From Pseudomonas oryzihabitans (GTDB taxonomy: Bacteria > Pseudomonadota > Gammaproteobacteria > Pseudomonadales > Pseudomonadaceae), in assembly GCF_006384975.1 (NCBI RefSeq), contig NZ_CP021645.1, positions 5,174,001-5,238,000 of the forward strand: a stretch of DNA of 64,000 nt, read 5' to 3'. Below the pieces are notes generated by a model. The model worked only from the letters and a program-made list of their open reading frames with translations. It was not told where the DNA came from and searched no databases. A program made the translations under genes and the position numbers. This document shows positions 27,196 to 35,683 of the stretch, one piece after another (position 1 is the stretch's first letter; the number at the start of each line of letters is the position of its first letter).

Positions 27196-27777
27196 GTGTC
27201 CACCATCCGTGAAATGCTGCGCGCCGAAGGCGTCGCCCTCCACCAGCAGGTCGATACGACCTTCGGCCACTACCAGCTCCAGACCAGGCCGCACTACGTC
27301 GCCTTCCTGCAGGCACATGCCCAGGCGTTGATGGGGCTGGAGGCACTGCTGGAGCGTTCCGGTATCCAGCGCCTGCTGCCCGACTGGGCGGAGCGCCGGC
27401 GGACGGTGGTGCTGGGCGACGATCTGCAGCGCCTGGATGCCGTCCAACCGGCACCCGTAGCGATCAAGCGGACCCTCGACGAGGGCGAGTGCTGGGGCGT
27501 CGCCTATGTCCTGGAGGGGTCTCGTCTGGGATCGCGCCTGCTGGATCGGCATGCCGGAGAAAGTACCGACGAGGCCGTGCGCGAGGCGCGTGGCTACCTC
27601 GGCCATGTTCCGCCCAAGGCGGCCTGGCCACAGTTTCTGGAACGACTGGATCAGGCTGGAAGCGATCCGGCGCTGCATCCGGGGATGTTGGCCGGCCAGC
27701 GGTTGGCCTTCGAGGTCTTTCTGGCGGCGGGACTGCAGCATTCTCCGGTTGCAGCAGGCGCGGTCGCTGCGTCCTGA
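27196..27777 (+). CDS. bphO: Heme oxygenase, biliverdin-producing
   Basis: The 193-aa enzyme opens heme to biliverdin, the phytochrome chromophore. LHQQVDTTF near residue 16 contains the proximal His, and GVAYVLEGSRLGSR near 95-108 is the family signature over the heme. The start is GTG with GAGG 7 nt upstream, 28 bp after the hybrid kinase. In many pseudomonads bphO precedes bphP; here it closes the operon. Iron-acquisition heme oxygenase (PigA type) is an alternative, but the operon context favours chromophore supply. Confidence 0.93.
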   Translation: MSTIREMLRAEGVALHQQVDTTFGHYQLQTRPHYVAFLQAHAQALMGLEALLERSGIQRLLPDWAERRRTVVLGDDLQRLDAVQPAPVAIKRTLDEGECWGVAYVLEGSRLGSRLLDRHAGESTDEAVREARGYLGHVPPKAAWPQFLERLDQAGSDPALHPGMLAGQRLAFEVFLAAGLQHSPVAAGAVAAS

Positions 27778-27783
27778 GTCAGG

Positions 27784-28659
27784 CTACAGCTTCTCGAGGT
27801 AGCCAATGACCTCGGCTGCGCCCAGGCGGCCGAGAATGTCACCGAGGACCCGGGCGCTCGCCACCGTGTTCGGTAGCAGCAGCCACTCCAGATCCTGGCC
27901 CGGCGCCGGCAAGGGCAGGCGCGCATAGTCGAGCTTGAGACCCAGCAGCACCTGGATGAAGTCCGGGTGATTCCAGACCGCATTGGGCAAGGCGTACAGA
28001 GCGAAGGCAGCCTGTAGGCGATCAATGGCCTGGTGGTCCAGGCGTAGACATTGGACCTGTGCCGGCACCTCGACGGCGATGCCGCGGATGCGCGCATAGG
28101 CCACGATGCTGGCCAGGGCGAGGGTAGTGGGCGCTTCGTTCTCGAGGAAGAAGCGGGAGCCACGCCAGCTCGCCTGACGCAGCTTCAGCGGTTGCTCGGC
28201 CGACAGTCGCGGCAGCGCCCGGTAAAGCGCCGCCTGGAAATCACGATAGCCGATGATCCGCACCTGCTCCCGGGCGGCGGGTAACGCGGCCAGGTCCTCC
28301 AAATGTACCGCCGCCTCCAGCGGCACCTCGGGCAGACGCTGGCAAAGGCCGTCCAGCGCGCGCAGATCGAAGGTGTGCAACGCCAGGGTATCGGCTACCA
28401 CCAACTGGCTCAGCAGGGCGTGGGCAGTGTCCTTGATCTCCTGCACCGGACCGGACAAGGCGGCGCGGGGCAGGCCATGCAGCAGATGCAGCGGATGGCC
28501 GTCATCCCACCAAAGACTGTCTTTTGGTGTGGGTAGCGGCGTGAAGGTGCTGGCCAGGCGTTCGAGATAGCGCTGGATGCGGCGGCTGGCCAGTGAAGGA
28601 TGCAGGTGCAGGGCCAGTGACGACCAGGGGCTGCCCAGGAGGTTGGCATTGTTGCTCAT
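27784..28659 (-). CDS. Conserved hypothetical protein (291 aa)
   Basis: The protein begins MSNNANLLGSPWSSLALHLHPS. It is mostly soluble and helical with no signal peptide and no catalytic motif that I recognise. Features include the stretches SLWWDDGHPLHLLHGLPR and GSRFFLENEAPTTLALASIVAYARIRG, and a Leu-rich C-terminus. It lies beside pyrD, rmf and rlmL, the position of an unnamed conserved gene in Pseudomonas; it may belong to DUF6685, but that is uncertain. It converges with bphO, 6 bp apart, and is divergent from pyrD. Confidence 0.8.
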   Translation of the reverse strand: MSNNANLLGSPWSSLALHLHPSLASRRIQRYLERLASTFTPLPTPKDSLWWDDGHPLHLLHGLPRAALSGPVQEIKDTAHALLSQLVVADTLALHTFDLRALDGLCQRLPEVPLEAAVHLEDLAALPAAREQVRIIGYRDFQAALYRALPRLSAEQPLKLRQASWRGSRFFLENEAPTTLALASIVAYARIRGIAVEVPAQVQCLRLDHQAIDRLQAAFALYALPNAVWNHPDFIQVLLGLKLDYARLPLPAPGQDLEWLLLPNTVASARVLGDILGRLGAAEVIGYLEKL

Positions 28660-28806
28660 GGGGTCTCCCGGGCGGATAGGAACTACGGACCGATCTTAAC
28701 GTGCCAGTGACCGTATTATCGTCAAATGATTCCCGAAAGGTACGATCTCTTGCACGACCGACCGCTCGACTTCGGGAGGAGCGACATATGGCGCGTGGCA
28801 AGCCTG

Positions 28807-28812
28807 TATAAT
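28807..28812 (+). promoter_or_regulatory. Sigma-70 -10 element of pyrD
   Basis: A perfect TATAAT, directly preceded by TG, lies 31 bp upstream of the pyrD ATG. No good -35 hexamer sits at 17 bp; GCGACA at 28781-28786 is 20 bp away. Extended -10 behaviour is possible. Confidence 0.6.
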
Positions 28813-28843
28813 GCGTGCTTTCCGATTTCGCTGTGAGTCCGCC

Positions 28844-29863
28844 ATGTACGACGCGCTCCGTCCTTTGCTTTTCAAGTTGTCCCCGGAGGGTTCTCACGAA
28901 CTCGCTCTGGACCTGATCGGTGCCGCTGGGCGCCTGGGCCTGACCGGGCTCGGACGGCAGCCGGGACGGCTTCCCGTTCAGGTGATGGGGTTGGAGTTTC
29001 CCAATCCGGTAGGGCTGGCGGCCGGCCTCGACAAGAACGGTACCGCCATCGACGGCTTCGCCGGCCTGGGCTTCGGCTTCGTCGAGATAGGTACCGTGAC
29101 GCCCCGGCCCCAGCCGGGCAATCCCAAGCCGCGCCTGTTCCGCCTCGAGCAGGCCGAAGCCATCATCAACCGCATGGGTTTCAATAATGCGGGTGTGGAT
29201 GCGCTGATCGAGCGAGTACGGGCTGCGCGTTTCAAGGGCGTGCTGGGCATCAACATCGGCAAGAACGCCGATACCCCGGTCGAACGGGCGGTGGACGACT
29301 ACCTGATCGGCCTGGACAGGGTCTATGCCCATGCCAGCTACATCACGGTGAACGTGAGTTCGCCCAATACCCCGGGGCTGCGCAGCCTGCAATTCGGCGA
29401 TGCGCTCAAGAGCCTGCTGGAGTCGCTACGCCAGCGCCAGGAAGACCTGGCGGTGCGCCACGGCCGGCGGGTACCCATCGCGATCAAGATCGCACCCGAC
29501 ATGACCGATGAAGAAATCGTGCTGAGCGCCCAGGCGATCCGCGACGCCGGGATGGACGCCATCATCGCCACCAACACCACCCTGGGCCGTGAGGGGGTGG
29601 AAAACCTGCCCTATGCGGCCGAGGCGGGTGGGTTGTCCGGTGCGCCGGTGCGGGAGAAGAGTACCCATGTGGTCCGGGTGTTGGCGGGCGAGTTGGGTGG
29701 ACGCTTGCCGATCATCGCCGCCGGCGGAATCCTGTCGGGCGAGGATGCCGCCGAGAAGATTGCCGCAGGTGCCAGCCTGGTACAGATCTACAGTGGCTTC
29801 ATCTACCGCGGGCCGGCGTTGATACGCGAGGCGGTGGACGCCATAGCTGCAGCGCGGCCCTGA
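28844..29863 (+). CDS. pyrD: Dihydroorotate dehydrogenase (quinone), class 2
   Basis: PyrD oxidises dihydroorotate to orotate using ubiquinone, the fourth step of pyrimidine synthesis, at the inner membrane. The 339-aa class 2 enzyme starts [16 protein letters not shown], the N-terminal amphipathic helices that bind membrane. FMN-site motifs are [25 protein letters not shown], and [11 protein letters not shown], with the catalytic Ser in the latter; the end motif is [11 protein letters not shown]. The first in-frame ATG at 28811 overlaps the -10 box and is rejected. Confidence 0.97.
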   Translation: MYDALRPLLFKLSPEGSHELALDLIGAAGRLGLTGLGRQPGRLPVQVMGLEFPNPVGLAAGLDKNGTAIDGFAGLGFGFVEIGTVTPRPQPGNPKPRLFRLEQAEAIINRMGFNNAGVDALIERVRAARFKGVLGINIGKNADTPVERAVDDYLIGLDRVYAHASYITVNVSSPNTPGLRSLQFGDALKSLLESLRQRQEDLAVRHGRRVPIAIKIAPDMTDEEIVLSAQAIRDAGMDAIIATNTTLGREGVENLPYAAEAGGLSGAPVREKSTHVVRVLAGELGGRLPIIAAGGILSGEDAAEKIAAGASLVQIYSGFIYRGPALIREAVDAIAAARP

Positions 29864-29870
29864 AGGGGTA

Positions 29871-29891
29871 GGGGGCTCTTCGCGAGCCCCC
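29871..29891 (+). terminator. Hairpin downstream of pyrD
   Basis: Perfect 8-bp arms GGGGGCTC and GAGCCCCC with a 5-nt loop begin 7 bp after the pyrD stop. There is no U-run, so termination may be incomplete or the hairpin may protect the 3' end. Confidence 0.6.
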
Positions 29892-29948
29892 GAGGGTGAT
29901 GATCCCAGATCCCGGAGCAGGATCTAACTGGAATAGCCAGAACACGGT

Positions 29949-29965
29949 GGAAGCCTCGGGCTTCC
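29949..29965 (-). terminator. Hairpin downstream of rmf
   Basis: Arms GGAAGCC and GGCTTCC with a 3-nt loop lie 15 bp after the rmf stop on the minus strand. Only a short T-containing tract follows. Confidence 0.55.
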
Positions 29966-29980
29966 GCTAGTGAAATCGAA

Positions 29981-30196
29981 TTAGCCTGCGGCTTGCAGTT
30001 GATTCATGCGTTGAAGACCGGCGGTGCCCACGTAGCCGTCCCATTGATCGCTACGGCCCTCGCGCCAGCCACTGAGCCAGGCCTGCCGGACGGCGTCCTG
30101 AGTGAAGGGACAGAGATCCCGGGATTTGCCCACAATGCCGTGCTGATAACCACGTTGGAAAGCTCGTTCCATTGGATCACGCTTGAGTCTTCTCAT
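29981..30196 (-). CDS. rmf: Ribosome modulation factor
   Basis: RMF dimerises 70S ribosomes into inactive 100S particles in stationary phase. The 71-aa basic protein begins MRRLKRDPMERAFQRGYQHG and contains CPFTQDAVRQAWLSGWREGR, both diagnostic of RMF. The start at 30196 is chosen on family similarity; a GAGGG lies about 9 nt upstream, and an in-frame ATG at 30277 would add 27 unrelated residues. A second hibernation-type gene occurs at 35020-35457. Confidence 0.95.
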   Translation of the reverse strand: MRRLKRDPMERAFQRGYQHGIVGKSRDLCPFTQDAVRQAWLSGWREGRSDQWDGYVGTAGLQRMNQLQAAG

Positions 30197-30513
30197 AGGG
30201 TAGTGCCCTCGTAGGTTGACTTGCAGATTGTCCATGGCCCGTTGCAGGCCTGGATGCCAGAGCCGGCGTTCTGACATCCGCCCCTCACCTTCGCGGTGCG
30301 GGTGGTCAATTACTAACCAATGGGCCGCTGACTGGGAACGACCATTTAGCTATAAGCCGTAACCTAATCGAAATGAAAAGGCGATATATCGCCGCCGAGA
30401 TACCGCCACTGCGGCTTGTTGAGACGCAGTCAAACTTTCTCCGAAGCGGATATTCTGCCGGGTGATCCGACCAAAGGCAGGAAAGTTCCTTCGTGCAACC
30501 TATGGATTCAACG
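30197..30513. other. Divergent regulatory region between rmf and rlmL
   Basis: This gap of about 300 bp contains a perfect 14-bp palindrome, GGCGATATATCGCC, at 30380-30393 and AT-rich sequence around 30345-30380. No gene was found. It should contain the stationary-phase promoter of rmf and the promoter of rlmL, but I cannot place either with confidence. Confidence 0.6.
30380..30393. promoter_or_regulatory. Perfect palindrome GGCGATATATCGCC between rmf and rlmL
   Basis: Fourteen bases with complete dyad symmetry lie 184 bp upstream of rmf and 121 bp upstream of the preferred rlmL start. It is a candidate operator, without an assigned regulator. Confidence 0.4.
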
Positions 30514-32685
30514 ATGTCCGCGATGCAACAACTCATCCTCACCTGTCCCAAGGGCCTCGAGACCCTGCTGCTGGAAGAGGCCCAGGGCCTCGGCTTGCAG
30601 GAGGCGCGCAGCCAGACCGCGGCGGTGCGCGGCGAGGCGAGTCTGGCGGATGCCTATCGCCTGTGCCTCTGGTCGCGACTGGCCAACCGGGTACTGCTGG
30701 TACTGGCGCGCTTCCCGGTGGAAGACCCCCAGGCACTCTACCTGGGCGTACACGGCGTGGAGTGGGAAGAGCACCTGGCACCCAGCGGCACCCTGGCAGT
30801 GGGCTTCAGCGGCCAGGGCGCGGGCATCGATAACACCCATTTCGGTGCGCTCAAGGTCAAGGATGCCATCGTCGACCGCCTGCGCGAGCGTACCGGCCAA
30901 CGGCCGACGGTGGACAAGGTCGCCCCTGACCTGCGCGTGCACCTGCACCTGGAGCGCGGCCAGGCGATCCTGTCGCTGGATCTCTCCGGCCAGAGCCTGC
31001 ACCAGCGCGGCTATCGCCTACAGCAGGGCGCCGCGCCCCTCAAGGAAAACCTCGCCGCCGCGGTGCTGATCCGCGCGGGCTGGCCGGCGCTGGCAGCCGC
31101 GGGTGGCGCCCTTGCCGACCCCATGTGCGGGGTGGGTACCTTCCTGGTCGAGGCGGGCCTGATGGCGGCGGACATCGCCCCCAATCTGCGCCGCGAGCGC
31201 TGGGGGTTCTCCGGCTGGCTGGGTCATGTGCCCGCGCTCTGGCAGCAATTGCACCAGGAGGCCGAAGACCGCGCCGCGGCAGGTCTGGCCAAGACCCCGG
31301 CCTGGATCCGCGGCTACGAGGCCGATCCGCGGCTGATCCAGCCGGCGCGCAACAATATCGAGCGGGCGGGGCTGTCCGAGTGGATCAAGGTCTATCAGGG
31401 CGAGGTGGCCAGCTTCGAGCCGCGCCCGGACAAGGGCCAGACCGGCCTGGTGATCTGCAACCCGCCCTATGGCGAGCGCCTGGGCGATGAAGCCAGCTTG
31501 CTCTATCTCTACCAGAATCTCGGTGAGCGCCTGCGCCAGGCCTGCCTGGGCTGGCGTGCGGGGGTGTTCACCGGTGCCCCCGAGCTGGGCAAGCGCATGG
31601 GCATTCGCAGCCACAAGCAATACGCCTTCTGGAACGGTGCCTTGCCCTGCAAGCTGCTGATGTTCGAGATCGAGCCCCGCCAGTTCGTCACCGGCAGTCG
31701 CAGCGGCGAGCGCCCGGCCACTCCCCAGGCCACGGAACCGGCCAAGCTCAGCGAAGGCGGACAGATGTTCGCCAATCGCCTGCAGAAGAATCTCAAGCAA
31801 CTGGGCAAATGGGCACGCGCCCAGGGCGTGCAGTGCTATCGCCTCTATGACGCCGACATGCCCGAATATGCCGTGGCTGTGGATCTCTACGGCGACCGGG
31901 TGCACGTGCAGGAGTACGCGGCGCCGCGCTCCATCGATCCGGAAAAGGCCCAGGCCCGGTTGCTCGATGCCCTGGCGGTCATTCCCCAGGCGCTCGGCGT
32001 CGATCCGTCCCTGGTGGTGGTCAAGCGGCGCGAACGGCAGAGCGGCACCAAGCAATACGAACGCCAGGCCGCCCAGGGCGAATTCCTGCAGGTGGACGAG
32101 GCGGGCGCCAAGCTGCTGGTCAACCTGACCGACTACCTCGACACCGGCCTGTTCCTGGACCACCGCCCCCTGCGCCTGCGGCTGCGCCAGGAAGCCCAGG
32201 GCAAGAGATTCCTCAATCTGTTCTGCTACACCGGCGCGGCCACGGTACAGGCCGCGGTGGGTGGGGCGCGCAGCACCACCAGCGTCGATCTCTCGCGGAC
32301 CTATCTGGACTGGGCGCGGCGCAACCTGGCACTCAACGGTTTCTCCGAGCGCCATCGCCTGGAACAGGGCGACGTGCTGCACTGGCTGGAGAACGATCGT
32401 GGCGAATACGATCTGATCTTCGTCGATCCGCCGACCTTCTCAAACTCCAAGCGCCTGGAAGGAGTATTCGATGTCCAGCGTGACCACGTCGGTCTCATCG
32501 ATTCGGCCATGGCTCATTTGAGCCGCAACGGCGTGCTTTACTTCTCCAACAACTTCCGCAAGTTCGAACTCGACGAAGGCCTGACCCAGCGCTACCGCGT
32601 CGAAGAGATCACTGCCAGCACCCTGGATCCCGACTTCGCCCGTAATCCCAAGATCCACCGTGCCTGGCGCTTCAGTCTGCAGTGA
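30514..32685 (+). CDS. rlmL: Bifunctional 23S rRNA methyltransferase RlmKL (m2G2445 and m7G2069)
   Basis: The 723-aa fusion methylates two 23S rRNA guanines. The N-terminal half has a THUMP domain (about 45-155) and the RlmL methyltransferase, with DPMCGVGTFLVEA near 200 and the catalytic NPPYGERLG near 315. The C-terminal half is RlmK, with KRFLNLFCYTGAATVQA near 565 and DPPTFSNSKR near 638. The start is ambiguous: 30514 fits homologue length (MSAMQQLILTCPKGLE), while GTG 30493 is better spaced from AGGA at 30479. ATG codons at 30502 and 30523 are also in frame. Confidence 0.95.
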   Translation: MSAMQQLILTCPKGLETLLLEEAQGLGLQEARSQTAAVRGEASLADAYRLCLWSRLANRVLLVLARFPVEDPQALYLGVHGVEWEEHLAPSGTLAVGFSGQGAGIDNTHFGALKVKDAIVDRLRERTGQRPTVDKVAPDLRVHLHLERGQAILSLDLSGQSLHQRGYRLQQGAAPLKENLAAAVLIRAGWPALAAAGGALADPMCGVGTFLVEAGLMAADIAPNLRRERWGFSGWLGHVPALWQQLHQEAEDRAAAGLAKTPAWIRGYEADPRLIQPARNNIERAGLSEWIKVYQGEVASFEPRPDKGQTGLVICNPPYGERLGDEASLLYLYQNLGERLRQACLGWRAGVFTGAPELGKRMGIRSHKQYAFWNGALPCKLLMFEIEPRQFVTGSRSGERPATPQATEPAKLSEGGQMFANRLQKNLKQLGKWARAQGVQCYRLYDADMPEYAVAVDLYGDRVHVQEYAAPRSIDPEKAQARLLDALAVIPQALGVDPSLVVVKRRERQSGTKQYERQAAQGEFLQVDEAGAKLLVNLTDYLDTGLFLDHRPLRLRLRQEAQGKRFLNLFCYTGAATVQAAVGGARSTTSVDLSRTYLDWARRNLALNGFSERHRLEQGDVLHWLENDRGEYDLIFVDPPTFSNSKRLEGVFDVQRDHVGLIDSAMAHLSRNGVLYFSNNFRKFELDEGLTQRYRVEEITASTLDPDFARNPKIHRAWRFSLQ

Positions 32686-32850
32686 TGCCGGGCTGAACTG
32701 GCGCTGAACGAGTCCGGCATCGGATTGCGCAGGGTGTGACCCGGCGCAATCCAGTCGTCCCCCATGGGTTTCTGGCCTGGCCACGCCGTCCACAATGACG
32801 GCTCGGCGCTTGGCCGTTACCTAGCGGGGCGAGGAGGGACGCGTTTTTCA

Positions 32851-33885
32851 ATGCTGGTTTCATTGCAGGCACTCAGGGCCCTGGCCGCCTGGCTGGTGGT
32901 CTTCCATCACTTCATGCAGGTGTTCTTCGATTTCCACGCCGATAGCCTCGGCGGGCATCTGCTATCCACGCGGGGGCAAGTCGGGGTCGACATCTTCTTC
33001 GTGCTCAGCGGTTTCGTGATCCACCTGTCCACCGCGGGCCGGCCACTCAAGCGCAGCACCTTCCTCTGGCAGCGCATCGCCCGTATCGTGCCGGCCTATT
33101 GGCTGTACACCGCGGTGACGGCGCTGATCCTCTACCGGGCCAGCGACGTGATGCCGATCTACGGCGTGGCTGCCCGGGAATTGCTGCTCTCGCTGTTCTT
33201 CATTCCCAGCGAAAATCCCGGCGGCTTCGGCCATTATCCGATCCTGCCGGTGGGCTGGACGCTGAATTTCGAGATGCTGTTCTATCTGCTCTTCGCGCTG
33301 TCCTTCGGTGTGGCCGAGCGCTGGCGGATCGGGGTGGTCAGCCTGCTGGTGATCCTGGTCAGCCTGGTGCTGGCGCGCGAGTCCTTCGTCAGCAGCTTCT
33401 ACCGCAATCCGATCATCTTCGAGTTCCTGCTCGGGGTCGGTCTGGCGGCGCTGTATCGGCGCGGTGCGCTGCAAGGAGCCAAGCCCCTGGCGCTGCTGGC
33501 TGCCCTGGCGGCCGTGGCCTGCCTGATGGCCTTCCCAGCGGATCATCCTTACCGCCTGCTGACCTGGGGCGTACCCAGCGCGGTACTGGTTGGCGCCTGC
33601 GTGATTCTCGAACCCTGGTTCGCCGGCTCCCGTCTGTGCAAGGCCTTGGGGGACTGGTCCTACTCGGTCTACCTGGTGCACGTCATCGTGCTCTGGCTCG
33701 GCGATTACTGGCTGCACCAGCAGTGGGGCTTCACGCCCTACCAAACCCTGGCGGTCTGCCTGCCGGTCATCCTGCTGCTGGCCTGGGCCAGCTACGAGTG
33801 GGTCGAACGGCGCCTGTCGCGCACGCTACGCCGGCTCGGCGAACACCTGGCCGACCGGCGTGCGCCCTGGGCGGCCGGTCAGTAG
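32851..33885 (+). CDS. Acyltransferase 3 family inner-membrane protein (OafA/YrhL-like)
   Basis: The 344-aa protein starts MLVSLQALRALAAWLVVFHHF; RALAAWLVVFHH holds the conserved catalytic-type His of acyltransferase family 3. About ten membrane segments follow, including the motif VDIFFVLSGFVIHLS near residue 50. Such proteins O-acetylate surface polysaccharides or exopolysaccharide. The closest known types act on exopolysaccharide or lipopolysaccharide, but the target here is unknown and no polysaccharide cluster is adjacent. GAGGAGG lies 12 nt upstream. Its 3' end overlaps the convergent oxidoreductase gene by 7 bp. Confidence 0.9.
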   Translation: MLVSLQALRALAAWLVVFHHFMQVFFDFHADSLGGHLLSTRGQVGVDIFFVLSGFVIHLSTAGRPLKRSTFLWQRIARIVPAYWLYTAVTALILYRASDVMPIYGVAARELLLSLFFIPSENPGGFGHYPILPVGWTLNFEMLFYLLFALSFGVAERWRIGVVSLLVILVSLVLARESFVSSFYRNPIIFEFLLGVGLAALYRRGALQGAKPLALLAALAAVACLMAFPADHPYRLLTWGVPSAVLVGACVILEPWFAGSRLCKALGDWSYSVYLVHVIVLWLGDYWLHQQWGFTPYQTLAVCLPVILLLAWASYEWVERRLSRTLRRLGEHLADRRAPWAAGQ

Positions 33886-34937
33886 GCGTTACGCTCGGCA
33901 GCCGTCAGCTCGGGAACGATGGCGCAGCCTTCGCGCGAGGCGCGTTGCGCCGCTTCCAGCAGCGCCATGAGCGCGCAGGCCTGGTCAGGCGAGACCGGAT
34001 TGGCGGCACGCCCGGCGAGCGCCTCGACCAAGGCCAGGTAGTAGCGCCGATGATCGCCCGCCGGGCTCGGCAGGGCCTGGCGCTCGCCGTCGCCGGTGAG
34101 GAGCCAGCCGGGCTCCGGATCCACCCCCCAGTCGGGTCCGCCCGGAATGACGCCGGCCTTGAGCGCATCCTCCTGGCGATCCGCGCCCTGCTTGATCCAG
34201 CTACCCGCCGTACCCTGGGCCAGGAAGCGTGGTACGCCACCCGCGGCCAGCATGCCGGCTTTCAAGGTCACCTGGCGAGCGCCGTAGTCCAGCTGTACCT
34301 GGAACCAGTCGTCAGTGTGCGCCCCCGGGCGCTGGCGGACCAGGCTGGCCTGTAGCCGCTGTGGCAGGCCGAACAGGCAGAGCGCCTGATCCAGCAGATG
34401 GGGGCCGAGGTCGAACCAGAGGCCGCTGCCGGGTAGGTCCGCCTCGCGCCAGCGATCCCTTACCTGGGGCCGAAAGCGCTCGATACGCGATTCCAGGCTG
34501 GTCAATTCGCCCAAGGCGCCGCTGGCCATGACCTCTTGCAGAGCGAGGAAGTCGCTGTCCCAGCGGCGATTCTGGAACACCGACAAGAGCCGACCGGCAC
34601 GCTTGGCTTCCTGCGCCAATTGGCGGGCTTCGGCGAGGGTGACGGTGAAGGGTTTGTCGACCACGACGTGCTTGCCGGCGGCCAGGGCGGCACTGGCGAG
34701 CGGCGCGTGGGTCTGGTTGGGCGAGGCGATGACCACCAGGTCGATGGCCGGATCATGGACGGCCGCCAGGTAATCCGGGGTGACGCGTACAGCGGGCAGG
34801 TCGGCGTGGACGCGCGCGGCATCGCGCGAGGCGACCAGTTCCAGGGCGAGTCCGGGAATCGAACGCAGCAGCGGTCCATGGAAGGTCTGGCCGACGAAGC
34901 CATAGCCGATCAGGGCGACACGAAGAGGCGAGGGCAT
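33879..34937 (-). CDS. Gfo/Idh/MocA family oxidoreductase
   Basis: The 352-aa NAD(P)-dependent dehydrogenase starts MPSPLRVALIGYGFVGQTFHGP, the Rossmann fingerprint. The family motif GKHVVVDKPFT near residues 88-98 holds the catalytic Lys. The C-terminal half is the alpha/beta substrate-binding domain. It resembles the YdgJ/YhhX type, which act on sugars or inositols; the substrate is not known. It stands alone between convergent and upstream unrelated genes, just after the terminator of the HPF-like gene. Confidence 0.9.
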   Translation of the reverse strand: MPSPLRVALIGYGFVGQTFHGPLLRSIPGLALELVASRDAARVHADLPAVRVTPDYLAAVHDPAIDLVVIASPNQTHAPLASAALAAGKHVVVDKPFTVTLAEARQLAQEAKRAGRLLSVFQNRRWDSDFLALQEVMASGALGELTSLESRIERFRPQVRDRWREADLPGSGLWFDLGPHLLDQALCLFGLPQRLQASLVRQRPGAHTDDWFQVQLDYGARQVTLKAGMLAAGGVPRFLAQGTAGSWIKQGADRQEDALKAGVIPGGPDWGVDPEPGWLLTGDGERQALPSPAGDHRRYYLALVEALAGRAANPVSPDQACALMALLEAAQRASREGCAIVPELTAAERNAY

Positions 34938-34969
34938 GGAGGCATCCTTTTGCCGGCAGTGAAAACACC

Positions 34970-34992
34970 GAGGCCGCTCCATGAGCGGCCTC
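34970..34992 (-). terminator. Rho-independent terminator of the HPF/RaiA-like gene
   Basis: Arms GAGGCCGCTC and GAGCGGCCTC form a perfect 10-bp stem with a 3-nt loop. The minus strand continues GGTGTTTTC. It lies 27 bp after the stop codon. Confidence 0.82.
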
Positions 34993-35019
34993 GGGGCAAA
35001 ACCTAAACTTAGTCCAGCA

Positions 35020-35457
35020 TCACTTCAACTGATGGTCGTGGGCCAGTTGTTCCCGTTCGAGGAATTCATCCTGGCGCAAGGAATCCTTGAATTCCTCGGA
35101 GTCTTCCAGGGCGATGGGGTCGTTGAGTTCACCACCGGACAGACGCTTTTTCTCCAGCTTGCCGGACAGGTTGCTGATGGCCCGCAGCAGCTTGTCGGCC
35201 GCGCCGTCCACCGCCAAGTCGAGGGATTCGGCCTTGTGGGTCACCGACAGGGGTTGATGGCCCTTGATGCGCGCTTCCATCTGGCAGCGCTTGTCCTGGG
35301 CGCCCGACTTGCCGGCGTTCTCGTCGTTCAAATGTACTTCGACCCGGGTCAGGAGTTCGTCGAAGCGGTCCAGGCGGTCCTCCACCACGGATGCCACCCA
35401 ATTCTGCAAACCGGCGCTGCTATCGATGTTGTGATCACTGTTGACTTGAACTTGCAT
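35020..35457 (-). CDS. HPF/RaiA-family ribosome-associated protein
   Basis: The 145-aa product starts MQVQVNSDHNIDSSAGLQNWV behind GAGGAAG. The first ~100 residues form the ribosome hibernation promoting factor fold: VVEDRLDRFDELLTRVEVHLNDE, then KRCQMEARIKGHQPLSVTHKAESLDLAVDGAADKL. A charged C-terminal extension, EDSEEFKDSLRQDEFLEREQ, follows. It is not the canonical short Hpf encoded near rpoN in Pseudomonas. The likely role is ribosome binding under stress or stationary phase. It is a single-gene unit with its own terminator. Confidence 0.87.
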   Translation of the reverse strand: MQVQVNSDHNIDSSAGLQNWVASVVEDRLDRFDELLTRVEVHLNDENAGKSGAQDKRCQMEARIKGHQPLSVTHKAESLDLAVDGAADKLLRAISNLSGKLEKKRLSGGELNDPIALEDSEEFKDSLRQDEFLEREQLAHDHQLK

Positions 35458-35683
35458 GCGGCTTCCTCTTTTTGACGGGCCTGCTAATTGGATGAGGCCA
35501 GTCACACCGAGGTTCAAGGCTGTTCGTCTGCTGGGCGTGTCACCCGATGTTTCTATCTGGCAGTGTCTGATGACGTCGTACTAGACTGAATTACGGCGTG
35601 CAGGTCGCGGATCGCTGGCGTTTTGCTCTTATCCCCTGATAATGGTGCGCGACCTGAATCATCCGTCGCAGTGGGGATCGTCA

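Noticed and set aside
28781..28786. GCGACA as the -35 of the pyrD promoter
   Set aside because: The spacing of 20 bp to TATAAT is outside the usual range, so only the -10 is reported.
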